Shown: positions 40,577-49,626, counted from the stretch's first letter. The stretch is DNA of 64,000 nucleotides from an uncultured Verrucomicrobiota bacterium (GCA_903838675.1 CAILZI010000116.1:1-64000), one strand, 5' to 3'. Notes: generated by a model not told the origin, from the letters alone. A program made the numbers and translations.

Positions 40577-41119
40577 ATGAGCGCGCTGCTTTCCATCCCC
40601 ACGATCAAAAACCAGACGGTCTTCAACATCGACCGCTGGGAGGAGATCGGGCGTGATCCGCTGGTGCGAAACTGGCCGGGTAAGGTGGAAACCGACCGCT
40701 ACGGAAATCCGATTATGATGTGCTATGCCGAGTTTTCCCACGGAGGCAAACAAGCTGATGTTGTCGGACTGCTGCACAAGCACGCTCCCGCAGGTAAAAT
40801 AACAGTCGAATGTCCCATCTCGACAAGTGAAGGGATCAAGGTCGCGGATGTGGCCTGGATGTCGAAGAAGCGGCTCGTGCAGGTTGGCGGACGTGTGGCG
40901 CTCAAGGGGGCTCCGGAAATCTGCGTGGAGGTGATTTCGCCCGGCAACAAACGCGGGGAGATCGAGGAGAAGCGCAGCCTCTACTTTGAAGCAGGGGCGA
41001 AGGAAGTGTGGGTGTGCGATCGTCGAGGACGGCTTTCATTCTTTCTTAAAGACGCACCGGAAAAAGCCGCCGCTTCATTGCTCTGCCCGAAAGTGCCCCG
41101 GTCCGTTAGCGTTGACTGA
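40577..41119 (+). CDS. Uma2-family (DUF820) nuclease-like protein, second copy
   Basis: 180 residues from ATG 40577 (a GTG at 40553 would add eight). HGGKQADVVGLLHKHAP, KVADVAWMSKKRL and the strand PEICVEVISPGNKRGEIEEKRSLYFEAGAKEVWVCD reproduce the Uma2 PD-(D/E)xK order with a V-E-V-I-S-P core and the E-K-R-x-L-Y-x-x-A-G-A-x-E-x-W-V signature. Unlike the gene at 6601, the lysines expected after the core are present. It follows glpK closely and may share its transcript. The function is not known. Confidence 0.87.
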   Translation: MSALLSIPTIKNQTVFNIDRWEEIGRDPLVRNWPGKVETDRYGNPIMMCYAEFSHGGKQADVVGLLHKHAPAGKITVECPISTSEGIKVADVAWMSKKRLVQVGGRVALKGAPEICVEVISPGNKRGEIEEKRSLYFEAGAKEVWVCDRRGRLSFFLKDAPEKAAASLLCPKVPRSVSVD

Positions 41120-41121
41120 TC

Positions 41122-42195
41122 ATGCGACATACTGCGTGGATCAATCCGCCCTGCCCGCTGCTGCCGGAGGAAAACCGGCACTACGACCACACGGATATCG
41201 AGGTGCTGAATCACGAGCGGGGGCCGCATTATTATGAAACGGCGCTGCACTATGCCCAGAGCCTGTGGCGCGAGGGTTTTCCGGCCAAAAGCATTCTCAT
41301 CATCAACCGCGCCCTTTCACTGCCGCTGAGTGCTGATGAGCCCGTTCTCGCCAAATGGCCGCTGCCCTACCAGGCGCTGGTGTGGATCATGCAGCATCGT
41401 GTGGAAGGCCAGTTCATTGGCAATCCGCGCCGTCACTGGCAGCATCTGGCCACGCGCATGGTCGAGCCCAACAAGGAACTGCGCACCTGGCGCGCCTGGG
41501 CCTGCTGGTATCTTGCGCAGTTGATTTTGCCGGAGGCTGAGTTCCCCTCGGACCAGAAACAAATCCGCGAGGAGCAGATCGTGGAGCCCACGCAGGGGCA
41601 GATCGCCACCCACCTGCATCGCCTCTCACCAGCGCGGGATGAGGACACCTGGCGGCATGCTTTGAACACGATTCAAAGCCATCGTGAAGCGCTCACCGCC
41701 CGCATTCGACGAATTGGTGCCCATGAATTGCCCACAGTGCAGCGTCTTGGTCATGAAATCTGGCATGCGTATTATCCGGGCATCATCAGCGAGGAGCAAA
41801 TTCGCTACATGCTTTCCATCTGGTATCAGCCCGGCCCCATGGCGCATGAGGTGCAGGCGCGTGACGTGTGGTATGCGCTCGTCGAGGTCGCCGGGCCAAA
41901 GCCCGTCGGCTACATCTCCTTCGAGAAGCTCCTCTTTGAGCCCGTGCTGTTCATTAACAAGCTCTATCTACTGCCCGAAGTGCACGGGCATGGACTCGGA
42001 GGCATCACCCTGCGCTGGACCGAGGAGCGCGCCCGCGAGATGCGTTGCAAGGTCGTGCGCCTCCGAGTGAACAAACGCAACGCTCCTGCCATCCGCTCTT
42101 ACCTGCGTGCGGGTTTTCGCTTCACCGAAGACATCGTCAGTGACATCGGCAGCGGATTTGTGATGGATGATTATGTGATGGAGAAGGCGATGTGA
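41122..42195 (+). CDS. GNAT acetyltransferase with an N-terminal domain of unknown function
   Basis: 357 residues. The C-terminal 165 residues are a GNAT fold: PTVQRLGHEIWHAYYPGIISEEQIRYMLSIWY, then PVGYISFEKLLFEPVLFINKLYLLPEVHGHGLGGITLRWTEERARE with the Q/R-x-x-G-x-G/A-like acetyl-CoA loop, and KVVRLRVNKRNAPAIRSYLRAGFRFTEDI. The N-terminal 190 residues are Trp/His-rich (WREGFPAKSILIINRAL, WRAWACWYLAQLILPEAEFPSDQKQIREEQIVEPT) and not recognised. It starts 2 nt after the Uma2 stop and precedes recG, suggesting one transcript. Confidence 0.8.
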   Translation: MRHTAWINPPCPLLPEENRHYDHTDIEVLNHERGPHYYETALHYAQSLWREGFPAKSILIINRALSLPLSADEPVLAKWPLPYQALVWIMQHRVEGQFIGNPRRHWQHLATRMVEPNKELRTWRAWACWYLAQLILPEAEFPSDQKQIREEQIVEPTQGQIATHLHRLSPARDEDTWRHALNTIQSHREALTARIRRIGAHELPTVQRLGHEIWHAYYPGIISEEQIRYMLSIWYQPGPMAHEVQARDVWYALVEVAGPKPVGYISFEKLLFEPVLFINKLYLLPEVHGHGLGGITLRWTEERAREMRCKVVRLRVNKRNAPAIRSYLRAGFRFTEDIVSDIGSGFVMDDYVMEKAM

Positions 42196-42243
42196 ATCAG
42201 AGATCGCCTTTGACACCCTTGGCCACGCATTCGATCTCACCCG

Positions 42244-44331
42244 GTGATCCCACTCGACCTATCCCTCGCTGAAGTTCCCCGCATGCCCGCGAATGCGGCG
42301 CGGCTGCTGGGCAAGGAGGGAGTGAAGACGGTGGGGGATGTGATCGACTTGCTGCCATTCCGCCATGAGGACCGGCGGCAGATGCAGGCGCTGGCATTTC
42401 AGGCTGGGCTGTTGCCGACGTGTCATCATGTGCTGATCACCAAGACGGGGAACAAATTTTTCGGCAGGGCGGGCGTGTTTGAGGCGGTGGTGCGGCATGC
42501 GACGGGGCTGCTGGGGCAGCAGCTCACGCTGAAGTGGTGGAACATGCCGTTCATGAGCCGGGTGCTGGCCGAGGGGCAGGAACTGATCGTCTATGGCGTG
42601 ATCAAGGACACGAAGGGGCGGCTGAGCATGGCGCATCCGGAGTATGAAATCGTCAAAGGCGGAGCGGATGACGATGCGGGGCAAATTCACACGGGGCGCA
42701 TCACGCCGATCTACCGGCTGAAAGGGGCGATGACGCAGAAGGCGCTGCGCGTGGCGGCCTGGCATGTGATGCAGGCGCTGCCGGAGTCATTTATCGAAGA
42801 TCTGCTGCCGGCCCCGAGCGAGGAAGGGGAGTTTGCGGGGATGTCGCGTTCCAAGGCGCTGCGTGAGGTGCATTTCCCCTCCAGCATGGAAAAACTGGAG
42901 CAGGCGCGGCGCTACCTCGCATTGCAGGAGTTCTATGGCTATCAATTGCGCGTGGCGCGGCGGAAGCGGCGGGTGATCGAATCGGGGGGGCGCAGGCAAG
43001 CCGGTACGGGCGAGCTGCTGCGCGACTTTTTCAACGAGCTGCCGTTTCAACTCACTGCGGCGCAGCAGCGTTGTTTGGACGAGATTCATCGTGACATGGC
43101 TTCGGGCAATCCCATGAACCGCCTGCTGCATGGCGATGTGGGCAGCGGGAAAACGGTGGTCGCCTTTGCTGCGATGCTGCGTGCCGTCGAATCAGGCCGG
43201 CAGGCGGTACTGATGGCACCGACGCAGATTTTGGCGGAGCAGCATGCACGCAATGCACGCAAGTGGCTGGAGCCACTGGGCCTGCGCGTGGCGCTGCGCA
43301 CGGGATCGAAACGCGAGGATGGGGATGGTTTCGAATTGATGCGCGGAAAGTCCAGTTCAGCGAAACCGGAACTCGTCATTGGCACCCATGCGCTGCTGCA
43401 TGACGCGGAGCTGATGCACAACACGGGGATCGTCGTCATTGATGAGCAGCACAAGTTTGGTGTGGCGCAGCGGGCGAAGCTGATCCGCAAGGGGGACACG
43501 CCGGACGTGCTGGTGATGACGGCCACACCGATTCCGCGTACGCTGACGCTGACCATCTACGGGGACCTGGAGGTCTCCACGATCGACCAGAAGCCCCGCG
43601 ACGGGGTGAAGATCATCACGAAGGTGCGGCCAAAGACCAAGCTGAAGGAAGCGGCGAAATTTCTGCGCGAGCAGATCGAGGAAGGGCGGCAGGGTTACAT
43701 CGTGTACGCGCTGATTGATGAATCGGAAAAGCTGGAGGCGGGTGCAGCGACGAAGGGACACGAGGAGTGGTCCAAACTGCTCGCACCGTGCGAGGTGGGG
43801 CTGCTGCATGGGCGGATGAGCGCGGAAGAGAAAGAGGAGGTGATGAAACGCTTCCGTGCAGGCAAGCTGGATGCTCTCGTCTCGACGACGGTGATCGAAG
43901 TAGGCATCGACGTGCCGAACGCGACGGTGATGTTTATTCATGACGCGGGCCGTTTTGGCTTGGCGCAGTTGCATCAGTTGCGCGGTCGCATTGGCCGCGG
44001 GGCGCACACCAGCTACTGCGTGCTGTTTGTGGATGACAAGGACGAGGAAAACCGCCAGAGGCTGGCGATCATGGAGGAAACGAGCGACGGCTTTCAGATT
44101 GCCGAGGAAGACCTGCGGCGGCGGGGCCCTGGGGATGTGCTGGGCCATGCGCAGAGCGGGCAGGCACCGCTGCTGTTTGGTGAACTCCTGGCAGATACGC
44201 GGCTGGTGCGCCTGGCGAGGCAGCTTGCAGAACGGACACTGGACGAAGATCCACAGCTCCTGCGTCCGGCTCTGGCGCTGTTCCGTGATGAGACGGTGGT
44301 GGCGGAAAAGGCGCAGGCGATGATGCAGTGA
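42244..44331 (+). CDS. recG: ATP-dependent DNA helicase RecG
   Basis: 695 residues, full-length. The N-terminal wedge/OB part (about 1-250) is followed by two RecA-like domains: LHGDVGSGKTVVAFAAML (Walker A), VVIDEQHKFGVAQR (Walker B DEQH), TATPIPRTLTLTIYGDLEVS, and motifs V/VI in STTVIEVGIDVPNATVM and QLRGRIGRGAHTSYC. It reverses stalled forks and migrates Holliday junctions. It begins at GTG 42244; ATG 42283 would cut into the wedge domain. The upstream gene ends 48 nt before it. Confidence 0.97.
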   Translation: MIPLDLSLAEVPRMPANAARLLGKEGVKTVGDVIDLLPFRHEDRRQMQALAFQAGLLPTCHHVLITKTGNKFFGRAGVFEAVVRHATGLLGQQLTLKWWNMPFMSRVLAEGQELIVYGVIKDTKGRLSMAHPEYEIVKGGADDDAGQIHTGRITPIYRLKGAMTQKALRVAAWHVMQALPESFIEDLLPAPSEEGEFAGMSRSKALREVHFPSSMEKLEQARRYLALQEFYGYQLRVARRKRRVIESGGRRQAGTGELLRDFFNELPFQLTAAQQRCLDEIHRDMASGNPMNRLLHGDVGSGKTVVAFAAMLRAVESGRQAVLMAPTQILAEQHARNARKWLEPLGLRVALRTGSKREDGDGFELMRGKSSSAKPELVIGTHALLHDAELMHNTGIVVIDEQHKFGVAQRAKLIRKGDTPDVLVMTATPIPRTLTLTIYGDLEVSTIDQKPRDGVKIITKVRPKTKLKEAAKFLREQIEEGRQGYIVYALIDESEKLEAGAATKGHEEWSKLLAPCEVGLLHGRMSAEEKEEVMKRFRAGKLDALVSTTVIEVGIDVPNATVMFIHDAGRFGLAQLHQLRGRIGRGAHTSYCVLFVDDKDEENRQRLAIMEETSDGFQIAEEDLRRRGPGDVLGHAQSGQAPLLFGELLADTRLVRLARQLAERTLDEDPQLLRPALALFRDETVVAEKAQAMMQ

Positions 44332-44343
44332 TTCGGGTTCATT

Positions 44344-44364
44344 AACCTTGTTTAAGGCAAGGTT
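44344..44364 (+). terminator. Weak stem-loop after recG
   Basis: A perfect 7-bp inverted repeat AACCTTG/CAAGGTT with a 7-nt loop begins 13 nt after the recG stop and is followed by only TTAG, so it is a weak terminator candidate. Confidence 0.4.
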
Positions 44365-44416
44365 TAGTTAAGGGAGCTTGACGATTGAAGCTTTTACCCG
44401 GTCTGTACCCAGTGTT

Positions 44417-45247
44417 ATGCATCCTCATGCTCCCAGTTGCGCGCCCATGGCGCTGGTGGACCAAACCGAAATCGTTCGTAAACGGTGTCGGCGTGGGAAG
44501 CCGAGCATTGTGACGATGATTCGTGCGGCCATTGTCTTTGCGGCTGCCTTAGGAGTTACTGCCTTCGCGTTGTGGTTGAAGCAGGAGACACCTCATCCCA
44601 GCCCGGCCATTGCCGTGCGTGAGTCGCCGTTGGTCCAGGCCAGGAGCTTGAAGTCGCCGTTGCAGACGGTGCAGTCCTCCGGGCTGGCGGCCTATGGGTT
44701 GAAGAAAAATTCCGTGCCTTTGCCCGCTCCTGCGGTGGAGCCGCCGCCACCAGTCCAAGAGAAGGTCGCGAACCGGGTGCTGCCGGTGTGGCTGCTGGCA
44801 GACATTCCTGAATTTGCGGAAACGAAGAATGCCGGGCTGTCTCCTGCGCAGACCCTTGAGCAGCTGCGGCAAAGCCTGCGTGAGTCGGGCGCCCGTCAGA
44901 TGGGGCAGTCGGTGCGGTTTGGGATGCTGAACCTATCCGAACTTCTGGCCATCGATTCCAAAACGTGGGCGGCGAGTCTGCAGACGCCAGTTGCGAGCGA
45001 GAACCGCGCCTCAGCGATGTTACTGACGTTTTATCTAACCTACCTAGATCGTGCAGGAGATGGAGCGGGTGTGAAGGCACTGAGGCAGGCCATGGAGCAA
45101 GGCAGGTCTGAGGAGAGCGCTGTGAGGGAGTTCATTCTGTCGGGGCGAAGTGTGGCAGATTTGGAACGTGAGATGGGAAAGGTCTTTGCGGATGCCGGGG
45201 TGGAACTCCAGTTTACGCGGCGTGGTGGTCTGGCCATGAGGCCGTGA
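44417..45247 (+). CDS. Membrane-anchored protein of unknown function
   Basis: 276 residues from ATG 44417 (MHPHAPSCAPMALVDQTE); the TTG at 44378 is a poor start. A helix around residues 32-53 (IRAAIVFAAALGVTAFALWL) is preceded by basic residues, and a Pro-rich linker (SVPLPAPAVEPPPPVQEK) follows. The C-terminal half is soluble and helical (AQTLEQLRQSLRESGARQMG, LLTFYLTYLDRAGDGAGVKALRQAMEQG, ADLEREMGKVFADAGVELQF). No enzyme or binding motif is visible. It lies between recG and the PIN-TRAM gene on the same strand. Confidence 0.75.
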   Translation: MHPHAPSCAPMALVDQTEIVRKRCRRGKPSIVTMIRAAIVFAAALGVTAFALWLKQETPHPSPAIAVRESPLVQARSLKSPLQTVQSSGLAAYGLKKNSVPLPAPAVEPPPPVQEKVANRVLPVWLLADIPEFAETKNAGLSPAQTLEQLRQSLRESGARQMGQSVRFGMLNLSELLAIDSKTWAASLQTPVASENRASAMLLTFYLTYLDRAGDGAGVKALRQAMEQGRSEESAVREFILSGRSVADLEREMGKVFADAGVELQFTRRGGLAMRP

Positions 45248-45310
45248 TGTATTCCGGGGGAGAATCCTTTTGCCCCGTCTGGTTTTTGCCTTTAATCCCT
45301 GCGCATCTCC

Positions 45311-46333
45311 ATGAAAACTTCCTGGCCCATCCGCCTTGTGCGTGCGCTGTTCTTTGCGTTCTCCGTTTTCATTGGCATCGCGATCGCCCTCGGACTGCAG
45401 CAAGACGCCTGGGTCGGGGCGGTGAGCGGTGCCGTGTTCATGGGAATGCTGATGGTGCTGGATGTGATGCTGGCGCACTTCACCCTGCGTGATTTTTCCC
45501 ACGCTACGCTGGGTCTTGCCGTGGGGCTCTTCTGCGCATGGCTCATCACGCGCGTCGGTGTGTTCCAGCTCGCCTATTTTCAAAACCACGAGGAAGGTGC
45601 GGCGCTGCAAAACGTCGCAGAGATCTGCATCTATGGCACGCTGGCGTTTTTCGGTGTCACGTTTGCACTTCGCAGTGACCGGGACCAATTTGCGTTTCTA
45701 ATCCCGTACATCCGTTTCCGCCGCGACGGTTCTGAAGGTGAACCGCTGCTGCTGGACGTGAACGTGGTCATGGATTCAAGGCTGCCAGGTGTGTTTGCCA
45801 CGGGATTTCTCAGCGGTGCAGTCGTGGTGCCGCGTTGCGTTTTGGAAGGGCTCCAGCAACTGGCAGACTCCCCCGAGGTTGCGCAGTCCCTGCGGGGCAA
45901 GAGAGGTTTGGAGATGATGGAAAAACTGCGGGCAAAGCCGGAGATGAAGGTATCCATTCATGAGGACGGCACCTCAGATGCTGCGGTGGAAGTGCGTCTG
46001 GTGACGCTGGCACGAGAGTTGAACGCCCGCCTGCTGACCAATGATGACAATCTCGCCAAGGTAGCCCGACTTCGTGGCATCACCGTACTCAGCCTGCGCG
46101 AACTGACCGCAGCCCTGAATCCAGAACTCAGCGTGGGCGATGAACTACGGCTGCCGCTTACCAAGCCAGGCAAGGACAAAAACCAGGCGGTGGGTTATAC
46201 GTCAGACGGTGCCATGATCGTGGTGAACAACGCCGCCGCGCATATCGGTCAGACGGTGGATGTGGTGGTATCAGGTACTCTGCCGACGAGTGCAGGCCGG
46301 TTGATCTTTGCCGAGATCAAACCGGCCGCATGA
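45311..46333 (+). CDS. YacL-like PIN-TRAM membrane protein
   Basis: 340 residues. Three to four N-terminal helices (ALFFAFSVFIGIAIALGL; VSGAVFMGMLMVLDVML; HATLGLAVGLFCAWLI; IYGTLAFFGVTFAL) are followed by a PIN domain. Its acidic residues are Asp in LLLDVNVVMDSRL, Glu in CVLEGLQQLA and Asp in LTNDDNLAKVARL, so a ribonuclease fold is likely. A C-terminal TRAM beta-barrel (KNQAVGYTSDGAMIVVNNAAAHIGQTVDVVVSG) probably binds RNA. The layout is that of the YacL-type PIN-TRAM proteins. Confidence 0.9.
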   Translation: MKTSWPIRLVRALFFAFSVFIGIAIALGLQQDAWVGAVSGAVFMGMLMVLDVMLAHFTLRDFSHATLGLAVGLFCAWLITRVGVFQLAYFQNHEEGAALQNVAEICIYGTLAFFGVTFALRSDRDQFAFLIPYIRFRRDGSEGEPLLLDVNVVMDSRLPGVFATGFLSGAVVVPRCVLEGLQQLADSPEVAQSLRGKRGLEMMEKLRAKPEMKVSIHEDGTSDAAVEVRLVTLARELNARLLTNDDNLAKVARLRGITVLSLRELTAALNPELSVGDELRLPLTKPGKDKNQAVGYTSDGAMIVVNNAAAHIGQTVDVVVSGTLPTSAGRLIFAEIKPAA

Positions 46334-46635
46334 CGCGCCTCTGCACCTTCACACCATAGGTGAAGTGCTGCGGTACGAGCAGGGTTCCGAGATATGCCCC
46401 GAAAGTGCCTTCAGACAGCCAGCTGGAATCTGCATGGGTGGCAGGCGGCAACTGTTTGGAACAGGAGGTTGATCGCAAGACGCGCAAGGATGAGCGAGCC
46501 TATGGAAAGTGATGCCTTGGAGGGCGCGAACTGCAAGAGCCTCCTCATCAGATGATATAAAAACCATAAATCATTGCTTGGTTGCCTTAATTTCTTCACC
46601 AAAAACACCATCAAAACCTATTTTGGAAGAGATCT
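46334..46635. other. Intergenic stretch without a convincing gene
   Basis: Several short minus-strand frames cross this stretch, but none has family-like composition, a signal peptide or a start site. The base composition turns A/T-rich toward 46550-46620, suggesting promoter DNA for the ankyrin-transpeptidase gene. Confidence 0.6.
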
Positions 46636-46680
46636 GATCTGAGCTCAGTGAAATCCATGCTCGACACTCAGATCATTTTT
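46636..46680 (+). terminator. Stem-loop with U-run just upstream of the ankyrin-L,D-transpeptidase gene
   Basis: GATCTGAG (46636-46643) pairs with CTCAGATC (46667-46674), followed by ATTTTT. The loop holds a smaller GAGC/GCTC repeat. It ends 30 nt before the ATG at 46710, a place where an intrinsic terminator would act as an attenuator or stop read-through. Confidence 0.5.
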
Positions 46681-46709
46681 GTTATGGATGGCGGGCTTGT
46701 GACGCAAAA

Positions 46710-48062
46710 ATGAAAAACAGTTCGTTCCTTAACATGCTGGGTGCATGCGTTCTTCCGCCGATTGTCGGCGTGGGGATATGCTGGGGTATCATCCATCTCT
46801 TGAAGAACCATGAAATGTTTCGAGTGGATGCGGTGACACCACCCATGACCACTGTTGGTAAAGTGCATCAGGCCAAGCGGAACGAGTCCAGTGCTGAGAT
46901 TCGGGCCGCATTGCCCGTTGATGCGACGTTCGACCCCGTGCGTGGGCTGCCAGTGCCGCCGGATGCGGAGAAAGCCGCCCTTAGACGTGCGGCTGAGGCA
47001 GCAAAGGCGAAGCCTGTCATTCCAGCGAAGCCTGCCAACTTGGAGCCAGTGATTGCAGTCGTCAGGAAGTCTGACAAACCTTCTCCTGCTATTGCCATTC
47101 AAGCACCTGTCTGGCATCCGATCCTTGACCCGATCGAGGACCATTGGACACGTCTGATGCCGCGCACGGATGCACTGCCGCAGGCCTACCAGGCCGTGAT
47201 CAACGATGATGCGGCTCATCTCGCGAAGATCATCGCAATGGGGATTTCACCCAATGAAATGACCTTGGGTGGTGATACGGCTCTGTGTGCCGCCGTGCGG
47301 ATGGGACGTGCGGATTGTGTGTGCGTCCTGGCGCTCTCGGGTGCGAATCTGAACCAGCCAGCTCATGAAAAGCAGCCGCCGATAGCGATTGCCTCACTGC
47401 GACGGAATGTTCCCGTGTTGAAGGCACTGCTGGACTTTGGTGTTGATCCCAATACGCGCTTCAATACGCCCATTCAGAAGCAGATCATTGACCGTTGTTC
47501 CATTAAAGATCTGCGCAATGCCATGGAAAGTGACCGTGGGATCACACCTCTGATCTGCTGCTCAGCACGTGGAGATGTGGAAGGCGCAGTCACTCTGATG
47601 CGTGCAGGAGGCAGGCCTGGAATGGGGACCACGCGCTATCATCGTTATCCCATCAATTTTGCCGCCACCCAGGGGTATCTTTTTCTCATGCGTGTCCTTC
47701 TGGGCCGTGATCCTGAGTCAGAGCCGGACACACTGGTGACCGTCGATCTCTCCAGTCAGCGTGCCTGGGTGACCAAACAGGGGCGCATCATCAACCACAC
47801 CATGGTTTCCACTGGACGTGAGGGCTATGGCACGCCGGCAGGACGCTATGTCATCACTGACAAGCACACCTCCCATATTTCCACGCTCTACCATGTGGAC
47901 ATGCCTTGGTTCATGCGCTTGAACTGCGGGGCCATCGGCCTGCACAGCGGCTATGTCACGGGCCAGCCCGCCTCCCACGGCTGCATCCGTCTCCCCTACG
48001 AGAAGGCGAAGGAATTCTTCGGTCAGGTAAGCGTGGGGGATGAGGTGGAAATTGTTTATTAA
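46710..48062 (+). CDS. Ankyrin-repeat L,D-transpeptidase (YkuD) fusion
   Basis: 450 residues. A signal anchor at about 10-32 (MLGACVLPPIVGVGICWGIIHLL) and a Pro/Ala/Lys linker lead to ankyrin repeats (about 155-330: AHLAKIIAMGISPNEMTLGGDTALCAAVRMGRADCVCVLALSGANLN; LKALLDFGVDPNTRF; GDVEGAVTLMRAGG). The C-terminal 115 residues are a YkuD L,D-transpeptidase: VTVDLSSQRAWVTKQGRII, GTPAGRYVITDK, and the catalytic block HSGYVTGQPASHGCIRLP with the active Cys. It crosslinks or trims peptidoglycan in the periplasm. It converges on mpl, sharing 4 nt. Confidence 0.9.
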   Translation: MKNSSFLNMLGACVLPPIVGVGICWGIIHLLKNHEMFRVDAVTPPMTTVGKVHQAKRNESSAEIRAALPVDATFDPVRGLPVPPDAEKAALRRAAEAAKAKPVIPAKPANLEPVIAVVRKSDKPSPAIAIQAPVWHPILDPIEDHWTRLMPRTDALPQAYQAVINDDAAHLAKIIAMGISPNEMTLGGDTALCAAVRMGRADCVCVLALSGANLNQPAHEKQPPIAIASLRRNVPVLKALLDFGVDPNTRFNTPIQKQIIDRCSIKDLRNAMESDRGITPLICCSARGDVEGAVTLMRAGGRPGMGTTRYHRYPINFAATQGYLFLMRVLLGRDPESEPDTLVTVDLSSQRAWVTKQGRIINHTMVSTGREGYGTPAGRYVITDKHTSHISTLYHVDMPWFMRLNCGAIGLHSGYVTGQPASHGCIRLPYEKAKEFFGQVSVGDEVEIVY

Positions 48063-49441
48063 AGCGTCTTTAGCAGCTTGTCGTGGATGCCGTCGAAGCC
48101 GCCGTTGCTGAACACCACAATTACATCTCCGCTGCGCGTTTCCTGTTTCAGGCGGTTGACGATAGCGTCGGTGCTGGCTTCGAACCAGCAGGGCTTGCCA
48201 CGCGCAGTGACTGATTGAGCCACCTTGGCGGTGTCCAGGCGTTGATCTGCTGCCACTTTCTCAGGATTGGCCACCGCTGCGATGACGGAGCCGTCGGCTT
48301 CGGTCAGCGCCTCGATCAATTCATTCTGAAGTACATTGCGGCGGCTGGTGTTTGAGCGCGGCTCAAACAGTGCCCACAGACGGCGTCCATCATAGCGCTG
48401 GCGCAGGCCTCGCAGGGTCTCGCGAATGGCGGTCGGATGATGACCGAAGTCGTCGATGATTGTGATGCCATGAGCGGTGCCACGCTCCTGCTGGCGGCGG
48501 CGAATGCCGCGGAAACTGATCAAGCCAGCGCGGATTTCATCGTCACTCAGGCCTGCAAAACGGGCCGCACACACGCACATGGCCGCATTGCGCGCATTGA
48601 ATTCGCCGACCATTGGCACTTCGAATGCACTGCCGTTGATTTCAAACTGGGTGGTCTCAGGAGTCACACCGGTGATCTTGATACGGAAATCGCAGTCCGG
48701 TCCCAGGCCCACTGTCTTAAGCGGTGCAGGGCACTTGGCACGCAGGGTGAGGCAGTTGGGATCATCACCATTGATCAGGACGAGGCCGTTGCGTGGCACG
48801 GTGTTCAGAAAGCGCTGAAACGAGAGCAGAATCTCGTCGAGGTCGCGGAAAATGTCCGCGTGATCGAACTCAATATTGTTCACGATTGCGCACTCCGGCA
48901 GGTAGTGCAGGAACTTGCTGCGCTTGTCGAAGTAGGCCGTGTCGTACTCGTCCCCTTCGATCACAAACAGGTCAGAATGGGTGAATCGTGCGCCCGATTC
49001 GAAATTCTCCGGTACGCCGCCGATCATGAAGCCGGGGTTTCTGCCTGCATGTTCATAGATCCACGCCAGCATTGTCGTTGTCGTCGTCTTGCCATGCGTT
49101 CCGCTCACCACAAAGCTGCGTTTGCCCTGAATCACTTCGCGCTTCAGCATCTCCGCCATGGAGACATACGGCAGCTTTTTCTCCAGCAGCGCTTCGAGTT
49201 CGGGATTGCCGCGAGAGATCGCGTTGCCGACCACATAGGAATCGGCATTCAGTGGCAGATTCTCTGGCTTGTAGCCTTCGGTCACAGTGATGCCTGCATC
49301 CCGCAGCACATCGCTCATGGGTGGATAGACTTGATTGTCAGAGCCGCTGATGGTGTGACCGAGGGCGCGCAACGCCACTGCAGTTGAACCCATTGCGGTG
49401 CCGCAGATGCCGATGAAATGAATGTGCTTGGGAGATGCCAT
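48059..49441 (-). CDS. mpl: UDP-N-acetylmuramate:L-Ala-gamma-D-Glu-meso-DAP ligase
   Basis: 460 residues from ATG 49441 (MASPKHIHFIGICGTAMGS); 49462 adds seven. It reattaches recycled murein tripeptide to UDP-MurNAc. GICGTAMGSTAVALRALGH is the N-terminal nucleotide fold, VSGTHGKTTTTTMLAWIYE the ATP P-loop, EFDHADIFRDL the central loop, DDFGHHPTAIRETLRGL the Mur-ligase His-rich block and FEPRSNTSRRNVLQ the UDP-sugar part. The C-terminal SNGGFDGIHDKLL is distinctive for Mpl versus MurC. Its 3' end overlaps the L,D-transpeptidase gene by 4 nt. Confidence 0.95.
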   Translation of the reverse strand: MASPKHIHFIGICGTAMGSTAVALRALGHTISGSDNQVYPPMSDVLRDAGITVTEGYKPENLPLNADSYVVGNAISRGNPELEALLEKKLPYVSMAEMLKREVIQGKRSFVVSGTHGKTTTTTMLAWIYEHAGRNPGFMIGGVPENFESGARFTHSDLFVIEGDEYDTAYFDKRSKFLHYLPECAIVNNIEFDHADIFRDLDEILLSFQRFLNTVPRNGLVLINGDDPNCLTLRAKCPAPLKTVGLGPDCDFRIKITGVTPETTQFEINGSAFEVPMVGEFNARNAAMCVCAARFAGLSDDEIRAGLISFRGIRRRQQERGTAHGITIIDDFGHHPTAIRETLRGLRQRYDGRRLWALFEPRSNTSRRNVLQNELIEALTEADGSVIAAVANPEKVAADQRLDTAKVAQSVTARGKPCWFEASTDAIVNRLKQETRSGDVIVVFSNGGFDGIHDKLLKTL

Positions 49442-49528
49442 GGAAAGGAGCGCACGGTTCAAATCCGAGCGCAGACGGGAACTAAAGCAGGGCTTTTTAC
49501 GCCCTGCTAAAAGAAAGTTCAGTTCGGC

Positions 49529-49560
49529 GGGAATAATCGCAGGGGCAGGAGCTCACACGT
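49529..49560 (+). promoter_or_regulatory. Putative ECF-sigma promoter of the bufferin operon
   Basis: GGGAATAATCGC begins at 49529, and CTCACACGT starts at 49552, 23 nt downstream. Counting GGAAT as the -35, the spacer to CTCAC is 17 nt, a normal ECF geometry. The same two-part motif with the same 23-nt offset occurs at 52130 before the sigma gene. It is 98 nt upstream of the precursor ATG. The -10 assignment is inference. Confidence 0.6.
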
Positions 49561-49626
49561 TGCGATGGCTCGAATCCCCGCAGCCTGCCAGAACTAACAA
49601 ACAAACCAAAGTACACCACACCTACC

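Noticed and set aside
46349-46614. Short minus-strand frames in the spacer before the ankyrin-transpeptidase gene
   Set aside because: Cys/Pro-rich, no start site, no signal or family pattern, and overlapping each other.
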